Shown piece by piece: positions 35,249 to 43,701 of a DNA stretch of 59,882 nucleotides. Made by a program: the position numbers and the translations under genes. This stretch comes from Georgenia soli (GTDB lineage Bacteria; Actinomycetota; Actinomycetes; Actinomycetales; Actinomycetaceae), in the NCBI RefSeq assembly GCF_002563695.1, contig NZ_PDJI01000002.1:1-59882 (forward strand), in the 5' to 3' direction. Each line of letters opens with the position of its first letter. The stretch's first letter is position 1. The notes under the pieces were generated by a model, which did no database searches, was not told where the DNA came from, and saw nothing but the letters and a program-made list of their open reading frames with translations.

Positions 35249-35683
35249 ATGGCTCGGACGAAGAGTCGGATCGATGCTCGCGAGCGTGCTCGTCTTGCAC
35301 GCCTTCGTGTTGACGCAGAGCGCGAGCAGCGGGACCGAAAGATCGAGGACGCAGCGGCCGAGTACTTCACCGCGCTCGATGAGCACGGTGAACTTGCTGC
35401 GAAGCTCAAGGCCATCGAAAGCCGGATGCACACCGCCGTCCTGGACCTCCTCGACCTGGGTGAGTCACAGGCCCGCGTAGCGGCCCTCCTGGAGATTGAG
35501 GCTCGAGAAGTGCGCCGCATCCGTGCGGAGGCGGATCAACTGAAGCCAGAGTCCGGCGTGGCAAGCTCCGAGTCGAGCGCTGTATCGAGCGTCGACACGG
35601 AGCAGCCCGATCCACAGACCCACGACGAATCAGCCGTCGTCCACAACGAGCCGACCATGGCTGGCGTCGGAAGCGGAGTCTGA
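35249..35683 (+). CDS. small basic/HTH-like protein, possible relaxosome accessory
   Basis: A 144-residue protein. A highly charged helical N-terminus (ARTKSRIDARERARLARLRV) is followed by a predicted HTH-like stretch (LDLGESQARVAALLEIEARE) and a disordered acidic tail. ATG 35249 is preceded by AAGGGGGAA. Divergent from the relaxase and first of three tightly spaced genes, it may be a DNA-binding transfer accessory. No family recognised. Confidence 0.6.
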   Translation: MARTKSRIDARERARLARLRVDAEREQRDRKIEDAAAEYFTALDEHGELAAKLKAIESRMHTAVLDLLDLGESQARVAALLEIEAREVRRIRAEADQLKPESGVASSESSAVSSVDTEQPDPQTHDESAVVHNEPTMAGVGSGV

Positions 35684-35688
35684 TCGCC

Positions 35689-35994
35689 ATGACGATAGAA
35701 ACCCGCCCCCAAACCGAAGAGATGGCCAGAGCGCGGCGACTCCTCAAGCGTCTCGCCGCACATGACGGTGAGATCAGCACCGAAGCCGGGATCGACGCCA
35801 GTATGGCGTTCTGGACCCTGGAGGGACTGCTGCCGCCGTTCCCGCCCGCCGGCGACGTATCCGGTCTGCCACTGCCGAGCCTCGAGGAGGTCCGCGACGC
35901 ACTACTCGCAGCTGCGGACGCGGCCGAGTCCGTCGAGGAGGCTCTTACGATCGCTCGCGCCGGGGCCGAGCTCAACACGAGCAAAGCCTCATGA
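35689..35994 (+). CDS. hypothetical protein
   Basis: A 101-residue helical, acidic protein (IETRPQTEEMARARRLLKRL ...). It starts 6 bases after the previous stop and overlaps the next start (ATGA at 35991). No family recognised. Conserved spacing suggests one transcript of three genes. Confidence 0.6.
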   Translation: MTIETRPQTEEMARARRLLKRLAAHDGEISTEAGIDASMAFWTLEGLLPPFPPAGDVSGLPLPSLEEVRDALLAAADAAESVEEALTIARAGAELNTSKAS

Positions 35995-37352
35995 CGTACC
36001 GCGAGTACAGCGCCCGCCTCGCTCAGCACCTCGCCAACCTCAGCGTGGCTTCAGGCTCGAGGTATCTCGACGACCGTGGCCTCGACGTCGCACTCATGGG
36101 GCGCCACGAGACTGTCCGACTCATGCAGGAAGCGATCGCCACCGCCACAGGCCGAGCCACAGCACGGCCAGATGAGGGATGGCGCTTCGCCGAACGAACC
36201 ACCCTGCGGCACGCGATGAACAATCCCGTCGAGGCACTGCAGAACACCATCGATGGGTACCCAACCGTGCGCTCGCACCTCGCGCTCATGGAGGTACGGA
36301 AAGAGCATCTGCCGTCCTCCACCGCAGCTCGCTGGTACGAGGCCACCAGGGCAGCCACCATCGCCCGCCACCACCTCACGAGCGAGGCTCCCGCCTATGC
36401 GAACAACCACCGGTGGAGCCTCGTCGCCGACGTCGCAGCCATGGCCCCTGTCGTCCAAGACCTCGACCGCCAGCTGCTCGTCGCTGCGCGCCGCATCCAC
36501 TCCGACGACTCCCCCACCACTCAGGCGTTGGTCCGGTCCGACGAAAGTCCGATGAGGCTTGTTGCCGGCGAGGCCGCCGCCGTAGCACGCGCCGAATCCC
36601 TGCCGGACCTCGCCGGTCTGCACACTCCCCCGGTCAGCGCACGTCCCGTCGAGGTGGCTTCGTTCGGCGACCTCCTCGAGGCACAACGCCGGCTCCCCAT
36701 CCAGCTCCAGCGCGCCGAGGAGATACGTCCAAACGTCATCGCTGGCACCGCACTCGGCCAGGCACGCATCCTGCTCACCGCGGCAGAGCTCCTTGAGAAC
36801 GGTCGCCACCGACGCGCCGCTGACCTGGCGCGGGAAATGGGAACGCAGATCGCGCAGCAGGTTCGCCCCAAACAGGGCGACGTCACCTCCCCTATGCCCG
36901 GCGATCCGACTCCCCTCATGCAGACCCAGGGCATGTGGGAGTACATACAGCGCCGTCGGCTGGACGGAGCACCTCTCGAGGGGCGAGAGGCCATGCTGCT
37001 GCGAGGCGCGGTACACCACGCCCCGACTGTCGTTCAGCAGCTCTCACGCACAGCCGAGGAACATCTCACCTCCAGCCGCTGGCTCATCTCCTACTCAATG
37101 GAGAGCCCGTTCGAGTGGGACCTGCACCGGGCCTTCGACGAGGAACCACGCCTCGTCACTGCCCTGGTCAACCTCCGGGAGACATATCCCGCCGCGGAAC
37201 TCAGCCTGCTCCCACGCGCTGAACTCACCTCGGCCCGCTCCACGCTCGCACACGTGACAACCCAGAAAAAGCGAGACCTCCGGCCCGCTTCCCCTGACAT
37301 TGCCGTAGCGGGTGAGGTCACGAAGTCGACCCGCCGGGCACCCCGCCACTAG
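35991..37352 (+). CDS. hypothetical protein of the relaxase-divergent trio
   Basis: A 453-residue soluble, mostly helical protein with no TM segment or known motif. The first residues (TYREYSARLAQHLANLSVAS) and many evenly spaced Arg/Ala-rich helices suggest a helical scaffold or DNA-associated protein. The TAG stop at 37350-37352 spans the left edge of the MITE-like element: TA is host sequence and G is the first element base. The natural C-terminus may therefore have been altered by that insertion. Confidence 0.6.
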   Translation: MTYREYSARLAQHLANLSVASGSRYLDDRGLDVALMGRHETVRLMQEAIATATGRATARPDEGWRFAERTTLRHAMNNPVEALQNTIDGYPTVRSHLALMEVRKEHLPSSTAARWYEATRAATIARHHLTSEAPAYANNHRWSLVADVAAMAPVVQDLDRQLLVAARRIHSDDSPTTQALVRSDESPMRLVAGEAAAVARAESLPDLAGLHTPPVSARPVEVASFGDLLEAQRRLPIQLQRAEEIRPNVIAGTALGQARILLTAAELLENGRHRRAADLAREMGTQIAQQVRPKQGDVTSPMPGDPTPLMQTQGMWEYIQRRRLDGAPLEGREAMLLRGAVHHAPTVVQQLSRTAEEHLTSSRWLISYSMESPFEWDLHRAFDEEPRLVTALVNLRETYPAAELSLLPRAELTSARSTLAHVTTQKKRDLRPASPDIAVAGEVTKSTRRAPRH

Positions 37353-37576
37353 GGCGTGTCTCCCAATGAACTCTTTGGCCACAATGGTGGCATGGCCATC
37401 GATGGTGAGACGGGAGTACGCCAGCAACCCGACGGCTCGTGGGTCTGGCTCGCTCGCTGGCTCGGCGGCGTCGAGCAGTCCGGTCATAGCTACCCCAGCC
37501 GCGAGGAGGCCGTCCAGGCGCTTCGCGAGGTGCTCGACGACACCGGAAATGCATAAACCAATTGGGAGACACGCCC
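37352..37576. mobile_element. MITE-like element, about 225 bp, with terminal inverted repeats
   Basis: CTAGGGCGTGTCTCCCAAT at 37349-37367 and its exact reverse complement at 37561-37579 flank the segment. The 19-base match includes CTAG at both outer edges. This fits a TA (or CTAG) target duplication around ends beginning GGGCGTGTCT, a form seen in IS5-group elements. No transposase is inside. The segment carries the small ORF at 37392. Confidence 0.7.
37392..37556 (+). CDS. small protein carried inside the MITE-like element
   Basis: A 54-residue protein (MAIDGETGVRQQPDGSWVWL ... SREEAVQALREVLDDTGNA). Composition and the beta-strand / turn / amphipathic helix pattern look like a genuine DUF2188-like domain rather than noise. 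It ends 4 bases before the right repeat. No obvious ribosome site precedes the ATG, so expression is uncertain. Confidence 0.5.
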   Translation: MAIDGETGVRQQPDGSWVWLARWLGGVEQSGHSYPSREEAVQALREVLDDTGNA

Positions 37577-37772
37577 TAGGGACGGTATGACAACGCAGCC
37601 GGCAGGCACCGCCGCCGAACAGCCAGCTCGACGTCGGCCTGCCGTGGACGCCCCGGCGCTCGTTCCACCGGCCGATCGGTGACAGTGTCAGTCGGCTGCT
37701 TTCTCATGCCAGGCCCGCCCACGAATCTCGTGCTGCACCGAGTTTGCCGCCTCCCCCACTACGGCGGGCACT

Positions 37773-37863
37773 GCGCTGTTGCAGTTGGGTGCACCCCAAC
37801 GCTACAGCCGGTGGCCAGCCATTTGCCTGTTGCATGAAGTGCACTTCTGGGCTTCTGCAACAG
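37773..37863. other. candidate res site upstream of the resolvase
   Basis: The 300-base gap before the resolvase holds dyads typical of a recombination site. There is a near-palindrome GTTGGGTGCACCCCAAC at 37784-37800. A perfect 12-base palindrome GAAGTGCACTTC at 37836-37847 is nested within CTGTTGCA (37827-37834) and TGCAACAG (37856-37863). A further CTGTTGCAG lies near 37776. These could be resolvase sub-sites. Confidence 0.5.
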
Positions 37864-37883
37864 ATATGTGGAAGGGTCTAGAC

Positions 37884-38504
37884 ATGACGCAACACACCGG
37901 GCAGCGGATCGGGTACGCGCGGGTGTCCAGCACCGATCAGAACCTCGCCCGGCAGATCGCCACGCTCGGCCAGGTGCATCGACTGTTCGAGGAGAAGCAG
38001 TCCGGCGCTAGGCGCGACGGTCGCACCGCCCTGGCGGATCTGATCGGCTATGCCCGCGAGGGGGACACGGTCGTGGTCTCCTCGATGGACCGCCTGGCCC
38101 GTTCGGTCGTGGACCTGAACCAGATCGTGGGCGAGCTGGTCGCCAAGGGCGTGGTCGTGGAGTTCCTCTCCGAAAGGGTCACCTTCCGGCCGGGCGCCAC
38201 CGACGCCTTCGCGGAGTTCCAGCTGAACATCATGGCGTCCTTCGCCCAGCTGGAGCGGGCCATCGCCAAGGAACGGCAGGCCGAGGGCATCCGCGCCGCG
38301 AAGGCGCGAGGCGTCTACACCGGCAGAGCGCGCAAGCTGACCGCCCAGGACCTGACCAACGCTCGCGAGTGGATCGGGGCCGGCGTGCCCAAGGCCCAGG
38401 TCGCGCGCCGGCTCGGCGTTGACCGATCGACCCTCTACCGCGCCCTGCCACTCACCGCCATGCAGGCGGGTTCGGACGCTGGTGCAGCCGACGCCGAGAT
38501 CTGA
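37884..38504 (+). CDS. serine resolvase/invertase
   Basis: A 206-residue small serine recombinase. IGYARVSSTDQNLARQ contains the catalytic Ser (15/16). SSMDRLARSVVDL, LNIMASFAQLERAIAKERQ and a C-terminal HTH (KAQVARRLGVDRSTLYRAL) complete the Tn3-resolvase layout. ATG 37884 follows GAAGGG. It probably resolves plasmid multimers through the dyads just upstream. It stands at the border between transfer backbone and cargo, so it could also be the remnant of a transposon that brought the cargo. Confidence 0.9.
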   Translation: MTQHTGQRIGYARVSSTDQNLARQIATLGQVHRLFEEKQSGARRDGRTALADLIGYAREGDTVVVSSMDRLARSVVDLNQIVGELVAKGVVVEFLSERVTFRPGATDAFAEFQLNIMASFAQLERAIAKERQAEGIRAAKARGVYTGRARKLTAQDLTNAREWIGAGVPKAQVARRLGVDRSTLYRALPLTAMQAGSDAGAADAEI

Positions 38505-38785
38505 CGGGACGATGCGTTCTGCCGTCGCACCGTCCGAGCGCCTCAGAAACACCTCTCAGAACCGCAACTCGACAAGACCGTTGTGAGGCCGGTTTTGGAC
38601 GCGCGAGGGGGCTCGGCAGTTGACTCCCGGCGCGCTTCAGAACCGAACGTTATTCGACGCCCCAGCATATTAGATAGGAACTCATCACTGTCGCTTCCTA
38701 TGGCACACGAGAAGAGGCCGGTCGCAGGTACCCCGGGGCGTAGCCGCCACAGGTTTGCACCCACGAGCCGATGGGGAGCAATGGT
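38505..38785. other. gene-free junction between backbone and cargo
   Basis: 281 bases with mixed composition, including an AT-richer patch (ATATTAGATAGG near 38668). No ORF with coding character, terminal inverted repeat or terminator was recognised. The resolvase and the lipoprotein gene converge here. Confidence 0.5.
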
Positions 38786-39964
38786 CTACTCTGCTCCGAC
38801 CGGTCGGGTGGTGACGAGCAGCTGCTCGTCGAGCGGGACGACGGCGGCGCCGTCGGAGGAGAAGAGCGCAGGTACGGCGAGCGGGGACGCGCCCTCGACG
38901 TAGACGGTGGCGTCCTCACCGGTGGCGGCGTTGAGGACCTGTACGGCGTCGCCGACGCGGAGGTAGGCCAGGACGCCACCGACCCCGGCGAGGGTGACCT
39001 CGCCGTCGAGCTCGCGGGTCCAGGCCGTGCCCTCGGCCGTGCGTCCGGTGACTACCGCTTCGGCTCGGGTGACGACGGTGCCCGTGCCCGGGTCCCGGCG
39101 TGCGTCCTCCACGTCGGTGGCAAGGACCGTGCCGTCGGCGAGGTCGATGAGTGCCCCGCTCTCCGCGCCGGCCGGTCCGACCAGCGCTGTCCCGTCGGGC
39201 GGGCGGGCGCCGGCCACGGAGGTCACCCCGCTCCCCTCGGGGATGCCCGCATCCGTGAGGGGCAGCGACCACCTCTCCTCGCCGTCCGGGCCGGTGGCCG
39301 TGAGGGCTCCGTCGGCGGCGGTCAGGACGACGCCGTCGTACTCCCCGACGACGGCGGTACCGGGCTGGTCCTTCTCGTCCCGGACGGTGGCGCCGGTGGC
39401 GGGATCGAGAGCGGCCCGTGGTCCGGTCTCCCCGATCGCCGCGCGCGGTGCCGAGGAGGAGAAGACGAGGCCCGGGCCGTGGTGGGGACCGGGGACGTCG
39501 ACCGGGCCCCAGAGCCGCTCGCCGGTGGCGAGGTCGTAGGCGGTGGCGGTGGTCTGCGCGACGGCGTCGTCGGTGCTCTCGAGGTCGGTCAGGACGGCGA
39601 CGGGGCGGTCAGTGGCGCGGCTGAGGGCGAACCCGGTGCACGACGGCGGGCGCTCGGCCTCCCACAGGACGGTGCCCTCGCTGTCGGTCGTGATGAACCG
39701 CAGCGGGTCCTCGGGCGCCTCCGGGGAGCGGATTCCGAGGAAGATGCCGTCGTGCTCCAGCGGCTGCTCGGTCCACCCGGTGGCGACGACCTCGAACGGC
39801 GCGAGCGGCAGCGGCAGGCTCTGGGGGCTCACGTCTGAGGCCTTCGCGGGCTCGTCCACCGCGACCGGGGTCGGGTCGACCTGGGCCGGTTCCGGCTCCG
39901 TCGCGCAGCCTGCGAGCACGGCGAGGAGCACCCCGGCGGCCGCGGCGGTCGGGGCTGCCTTCAC
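38786..39964 (-). CDS. PQQ-like beta-propeller lipoprotein
   Basis: A 392-residue exported lipoprotein with signal MKAAPTAAAAGVLLAVLAGC (lipobox LAGC, Cys 20). Repeated strands follow, of the form ATAYDLATGERLWGPV, AALDPATGATV, ADGALTATGPDGEERW and VQVLNAATGE, as in PQQ/quinoprotein-like propellers. No cofactor site is evident. GTG 39964 overlaps the ccdA stop (GTGA), so it is the last gene of a dsbA-ccdA-lipoprotein operon. It may act as an extracytoplasmic scaffold or substrate of the thiol system. Confidence 0.75.
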   Translation of the reverse strand: MKAAPTAAAAGVLLAVLAGCATEPEPAQVDPTPVAVDEPAKASDVSPQSLPLPLAPFEVVATGWTEQPLEHDGIFLGIRSPEAPEDPLRFITTDSEGTVLWEAERPPSCTGFALSRATDRPVAVLTDLESTDDAVAQTTATAYDLATGERLWGPVDVPGPHHGPGLVFSSSAPRAAIGETGPRAALDPATGATVRDEKDQPGTAVVGEYDGVVLTAADGALTATGPDGEERWSLPLTDAGIPEGSGVTSVAGARPPDGTALVGPAGAESGALIDLADGTVLATDVEDARRDPGTGTVVTRAEAVVTGRTAEGTAWTRELDGEVTLAGVGGVLAYLRVGDAVQVLNAATGEDATVYVEGASPLAVPALFSSDGAAVVPLDEQLLVTTRPVGAE

Positions 39965-40851
39965 GAGGCGACCTCCTCGTTGATGTCTCGATCCGTGGCG
40001 GGCGCCCCTGCGGGGACGTCGGCGCGGGCGCCGCCCCGCCGTCGCCACGCCCACACACCGAGCACGGCGAGGGCCGCGATGACGATGAGGAGCGGCTCGG
40101 GCACGGCGGCGGACATGGACAGCACCGTGGTCTGGAGGCTGCCCAGCAGGGTGGCCGGCAGGAGCTCCGGCAGCGCCGCCATGCCGTTGGTGGTGACGAA
40201 GACGATGCCGACGGCCACCAGGACGATGCCGGTGACCACCGAGGTGGTGTGGAGCCGGAGCCGACCGACCTGCACCTCGCGCCCGCGCAGACGCGCCCGG
40301 CCGGCGGCGCCGAGACGGTTCCACAGCGCCGCGAGCCCGAGCAGCGGGACCACCATCCCGGCGCCGTAGACGGCGAGCATGGTGCCGGCGACCACGAGGG
40401 ACTCCTCGGTCGCGGCCATGGTGAGCACGGCGCCGAGGATCGGGCCGGAGCAGAACCCGGCGACGCCGGAGACCCCGCCGAGCAGGTAGGACCGCACCAG
40501 GCCGGACTGGCGAGGGGCGGTGGCCTGCACGCTCCGGACGCCGGGCAGCAGCTTGGCCAGGTCGAAGCCGATGCCGAAGATCTGGAGGACGCCGAAGACG
40601 ATGATGAGCCAGCCCGCGCCGGTGACGAGGAGGTCCCGGTGAGTGGTGACCAGCGAGCCGGCGAGGGACGCGCCGAGTCCGAGGGGGACGAGCAGGGTGG
40701 CGAGGCCGAGGAAGAAGACGGTGCCGTGGCCGAGCAGTCGCGCGCCGGCACCGGCCGTCGACGCGAAGAACGCGGGTAGCAGGAGCGCCCCGCAGGGGCT
40801 GAGGAGTGCGAGGGCACCGCCGAGGAAGGCGGCGAGGAGGGTGAGCTCCAC
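39961..40851 (-). CDS. CcdA-type transmembrane thiol-electron carrier
   Basis: A 296-residue polytopic protein of the DsbD-beta/CcdA family. LLSPCGALLLPAF (Cys 20) and GVAGFCSGPILGA supply the two membrane cysteines that pass electrons from cytoplasmic thioredoxin across the membrane. Six or more TM helices. It begins 5 bases after the DsbA-like stop. With the DsbA-like and beta-propeller lipoproteins it forms an extracytoplasmic redox operon; the thioredoxin and reductase encoded at 55-58 kb could feed it. Confidence 0.88.
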   Translation of the reverse strand: MELTLLAAFLGGALALLSPCGALLLPAFFASTAGAGARLLGHGTVFFLGLATLLVPLGLGASLAGSLVTTHRDLLVTGAGWLIIVFGVLQIFGIGFDLAKLLPGVRSVQATAPRQSGLVRSYLLGGVSGVAGFCSGPILGAVLTMAATEESLVVAGTMLAVYGAGMVVPLLGLAALWNRLGAAGRARLRGREVQVGRLRLHTTSVVTGIVLVAVGIVFVTTNGMAALPELLPATLLGSLQTTVLSMSAAVPEPLLIVIAALAVLGVWAWRRRGGARADVPAGAPATDRDINEEVAS

Positions 40852-40856
40852 GGCGC

Positions 40857-41609
40857 TCAGCCCTGCGCCTCGGCCAGTGCGTCGTCGAGGGTCTTGACGA
40901 AGACGTCGGTGGGCTGGGCGCCCAGGATCGGAGTGCCGCCGAGGAGGAAGGCGGGTGTCGAGTAGACACCGAGCGACGCCGCCTCGTCCTGGTTCGCCGC
41001 CACGGCCGCGGCGGTCTCCTCGGAGCGCAGGTCGGCGGTGAACCGCTCGGTGTCCAGGCCGAGCTCGGCGGCCAGCTCGATGAGCGACTCCTCGTCGAGC
41101 TCGCCGGCCGGTCGCTTCTCGCCGCCCTCGAACAGCGCGTCGTGGTACTCGACGTACCGGTCCTGCAGCCCGGCGGCGTACGCCGCGCGGGCGGAGGTCA
41201 GGGACGCCTGGCCGAAGACGTTGATGTCACGCCACTCGATGCGCAGGTCGCCGGCCTCGGCGCTCTCGAGCATCGTCGGCTGCGTCTGCTCGCTCCACAT
41301 CGCGCAGAACGGGCACTGGAAGTCCGAGTACACGACGAGGCTCACCGGCGCGTCGGCCGGGCCGACGGCCATGGGATCGGCCGGGTCCCGGCGGGCCATG
41401 TCCGGCAGCGCCTCCTGCTCGGGCTCCACGACCTCGGCGACCGGGCCCTCGCCGGTCGACCCCTCAGGCTCCGCGGCCGCCCCCGCCTCGGAGTCCCCGC
41501 CGCGCGCCACCAGCGAGACGGCGACGAGCACGGCGGCCACCAGGGCCACGAGGACGGGGACCAGCCACGCCGGCCTGCGCGCGGACGAGGTGGTGGGGGT
41601 GGAAGGCAT
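40857..41609 (-). CDS. membrane-anchored DsbA-family thiol oxidoreductase
   Basis: A 250-residue protein with one N-terminal TM (about 15-35), an acidic linker and a DsbA-like domain with YSDFQCPFCAMW (C99, C102) and the cis-Pro segment GVYSTPAFLLGG. Start ATG 41609 has GAGAGG upstream. It catalyses disulfide formation or exchange outside the membrane. First gene of the minus-strand operon read from the BlaI-type divergent promoter. Confidence 0.88.
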   Translation of the reverse strand: MPSTPTTSSARRPAWLVPVLVALVAAVLVAVSLVARGGDSEAGAAAEPEGSTGEGPVAEVVEPEQEALPDMARRDPADPMAVGPADAPVSLVVYSDFQCPFCAMWSEQTQPTMLESAEAGDLRIEWRDINVFGQASLTSARAAYAAGLQDRYVEYHDALFEGGEKRPAGELDEESLIELAAELGLDTERFTADLRSEETAAAVAANQDEAASLGVYSTPAFLLGGTPILGAQPTDVFVKTLDDALAEAQG

Positions 41610-41655
41610 GAAATGGCCTCTCGAATCGGGTGCTGGGACTGCGAACACGAGGAGC

Positions 41656-41703
41656 GTCCGCGCGGGCGACGGTCTACTAGTCCGCGCGGGCGACGGTCTA
41701 CTA
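41656..41703. repeat. perfect 24-bp tandem duplication in the divergent promoter
   Basis: GTCCGCGCGGGCGACGGTCT plus ACTA occurs at 41656-41679 and again at 41680-41703 without mismatch. Each copy ends in CTACTA, a half-site of the dyad that follows. The duplication thus doubles a likely repressor half-site. Confidence 0.85.
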
Positions 41704-41733
41704 ACTGACGTAGTAGTGATCTATGCGGCATAG
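41698..41733. promoter_or_regulatory. BlaI/MecI-like operator dyads
   Basis: CTACTA-N7-TAGTAG at 41698-41716 is a perfect 6-base dyad resembling BlaI/MecI operators (TACTA...TAGTA). A second dyad, CTATG-CGG-CATAG, lies at 41721-41733, just before ATG 41741. The sites lie between the dsbA-ccdA operon and the operon that encodes a BlaI-family repressor. Confidence 0.65.
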
Positions 41734-41740
41734 TAGACAC

Positions 41741-42292
41741 ATGCCCGTTCGATCTACCAGCCTGCGCCGGCTCATGTCCTCCGCCCGCAGCACCGGAACG
41801 CTCGCCGTCGCCGCCCTACGGATGTGGTCCGCGCGTCAGGTGCTGGCCGCCGTCGCAGCCACCGTGGTGGTGGCGGTGACGATCGGCGTGCCGACCGTCC
41901 TGATCCCCAACCCGGTCTTCGGTCGCGAAATTCCGGTGGAGCCATGGAGCTACCCCGTGTGGGTGCTCACGTCCGTCCTCGCGGGGCTGCTTGTGGCCAC
42001 CTACGTCCGCCCCCGTAGGACGGCGGAGCCGGACGAGGCACCCCGGGCCGACGGCGAGCGCGCGAGCCGAGCCGGGATGGCGGGCGGCCTCCTGACGTGG
42101 TTCGCCGTGGGGTGCCCGGTGTGCAACAAGATCGTGCTGCTGGCTCTCGGCTACACCGGTGCGCTGACGTGGTTCGCCCCCGTCCAGCCGGTGCTCGCGG
42201 CGGCCGGGCTGGGCCTGACGGCCGTAGCGCTCGTGGTGCGGCTGCGCGGGCAGGTCGCGTGCCCCCTCCCAGCGGCGGTGGCCCGTGGTTGA
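41741..42292 (+). CDS. membrane protein with CPVCNK motif
   Basis: A 183-residue protein with about four TM helices (roughly 33-55, 70-88, 115-137, 145-165 in this numbering). VGCPVCNKIVLLALGYTGAL sits inside a TM segment. The CPVC pair suggests a membrane thiol or metal role coupled to the divergent DsbA/CcdA genes. ATG 41741 is chosen; ATG 41723 is also in frame but overlaps the second operator. The stop overlaps the repressor start, implying translational coupling. No family name recognised. Confidence 0.65.
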   Translation: MPVRSTSLRRLMSSARSTGTLAVAALRMWSARQVLAAVAATVVVAVTIGVPTVLIPNPVFGREIPVEPWSYPVWVLTSVLAGLLVATYVRPRRTAEPDEAPRADGERASRAGMAGGLLTWFAVGCPVCNKIVLLALGYTGALTWFAPVQPVLAAAGLGLTAVALVVRLRGQVACPLPAAVARG

Positions 42293-42680
42293 GACACACC
42301 TCCCCCGGCTCGGCACGCTCGAGAAGGAGGTCATGGAGATCCTCTGGGACTGCCCGACCGAGCTCTGCACGCGCGACGTGCTGGAGCAGACGTCGCACAC
42401 CCTCGCCTACACCACGATCGCCACCGTCCTGAACAACCTCGTCAAGAAGGGACTGGTGGAGCGCGTGCCGGCGGGCCGCACGTGGGCGTACCGCCCGCTG
42501 CACAACCGCGGCGAGTACGTCGCCGGTCTCATGACCGAGGCCCTGACCTCCAGTGCCGACCGCCAAGCCTCGCTGCTCCACTTCGTGGAGTCGATGTCCG
42601 ACGGCGACGTCGCGCTCCTACGCAGCCTTCTTGCCGACGGCGGGACCGGCCCGGGCACCGACGGGGCGACGCCGTCGTGA
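42285..42680 (+). CDS. BlaI/MecI/CopY-family repressor
   Basis: A 131-residue winged-helix repressor. LGTLEKEVMEILWDCPTEL, TRDVLEQTSHTLAYTTIATV, LNNLVKKGLVERV and YRPLHNRGEYVAGLM match the family. GTG 42285. Partner of the M56 protease encoded immediately downstream (GTGA overlap). Operators with TACTA/TAGTA dyads lie 0.6 kb upstream in the divergent promoter. In this family, protease signalling or a metal relieves repression; no CopY-type Cys metal motif is present. Confidence 0.9.
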   Translation: MVETHLPRLGTLEKEVMEILWDCPTELCTRDVLEQTSHTLAYTTIATVLNNLVKKGLVERVPAGRTWAYRPLHNRGEYVAGLMTEALTSSADRQASLLHFVESMSDGDVALLRSLLADGGTGPGTDGATPS

Positions 42681-43657
42681 CGGTGCTGACCGTCGCCGCC
42701 GCGCTGACGGCCCTCCTGCTGCTCGGGGCCACCGCTGGGCCGGCTCTCCTCGGGCGGCTCGCCCCGGCACTGAGCGCACGCCCCACGTGGGGCATGGCGC
42801 TGTGGGCCTCCTCGGCGGTGCTGTGGGTGCTCGGGCTGCTCAGCGTCGGGCCGCTGCTCGCGTGGACGGTCGCCGGTCCCGGCCTTCCCGGTGCGGCCGG
42901 CACGGTGTGCCGGCGCTGCCTCACGGCGGCCAACCCCTTCGCGTCGGTGCCGGGGTGGACGACGCAGGTGCTGCCCACCTACCTGCTCCTCCTCGTCCCC
43001 GCCGCCGTGACGATCGGGCTGCTGGGCTACGCGGCCGTGCGCCTGATCGCGTACCGCCGGGAGCTGCGCCGCCAGCTGCGCACGCTCGCCGCCGTGGCCG
43101 AGCTGCGGCAGGTGCAGGGCACCTCGGCGTGGGTCGTCCCCTCGGCCGAGCGAACCGCCTACGCGCTGCCCCGCCGGCGCGACGGCATCGTCGTGACCCA
43201 GGGCGCGCTCGACGGCCTGGACGACGACCAGATCGCCGCGGTGCTCGCGCACGAGCGCGCGCACGTCCGCGGCCGGCACCACGCGGTCATCGGCGTCCTG
43301 CAGATCTTCGCCGGCCTCTTCGCCCCCGTTCCGCTCGTCGCCGCCGCCCCGGCCGCCGTCGCCGGCTACGCGGAGATGGCCGCCGACGACGCCGCCCGTA
43401 GCGCGCGGGGCACCCGCGCTCTGGCCGGGGCGCTGCTGGCACTGCACCGGCCGGGCACGTCGGGGCCGCCGCCCGCCCTCGCGCTGCACGCCGCGCGGCA
43501 CCAGCCGCTCTCCCGGGCTCAGCGGCTGGTGGCAGCAGCACCGTCCCCGCCCCGCGGAGGTGTCGCTGTCGTCGCCGCCTACCTCGTCGCCATGGCAGGG
43601 GCGGTCCTCCTGGTCTCCGTCCCCTACCTCTCGGTGGCCGTCACGGCCAGCTGCTGA
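42677..43657 (+). CDS. M56 (BlaR1-like) membrane metalloprotease
   Basis: A 326-residue protein with TM helices near 3-25, 42-68, 98-120, and at the C-terminus. The zinc-protease motif AHERAHVRGRH has HERAH at 192-196. The downstream acidic ligand is probably in EMAADDAARSARGTRA. No penicillin-binding sensor domain is fused, unlike BlaR1 of staphylococci, so the signal is unknown. It overlaps the repressor gene, the standard blaI-blaR layout. Confidence 0.85.
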   Translation: MTVLTVAAALTALLLLGATAGPALLGRLAPALSARPTWGMALWASSAVLWVLGLLSVGPLLAWTVAGPGLPGAAGTVCRRCLTAANPFASVPGWTTQVLPTYLLLLVPAAVTIGLLGYAAVRLIAYRRELRRQLRTLAAVAELRQVQGTSAWVVPSAERTAYALPRRRDGIVVTQGALDGLDDDQIAAVLAHERAHVRGRHHAVIGVLQIFAGLFAPVPLVAAAPAAVAGYAEMAADDAARSARGTRALAGALLALHRPGTSGPPPALALHAARHQPLSRAQRLVAAAPSPPRGGVAVVAAYLVAMAGAVLLVSVPYLSVAVTASC

Positions 43658-43701
43658 CAGCCGGCGGCCTAGCGAACGACGCACAAGGAGTGCCACCACC
43701 C

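Noticed and set aside
38505..38785. Transposon end marking the cargo boundary
   Set aside because: I looked for Tn3-like terminal repeats here and near 1351-1856 and found no convincing matching pair.
42285..43657. Beta-lactam resistance regulation (blaI-blaR1)
   Set aside because: No beta-lactamase or PBP2a-like gene, and the M56 protein lacks a penicillin-binding sensor domain.
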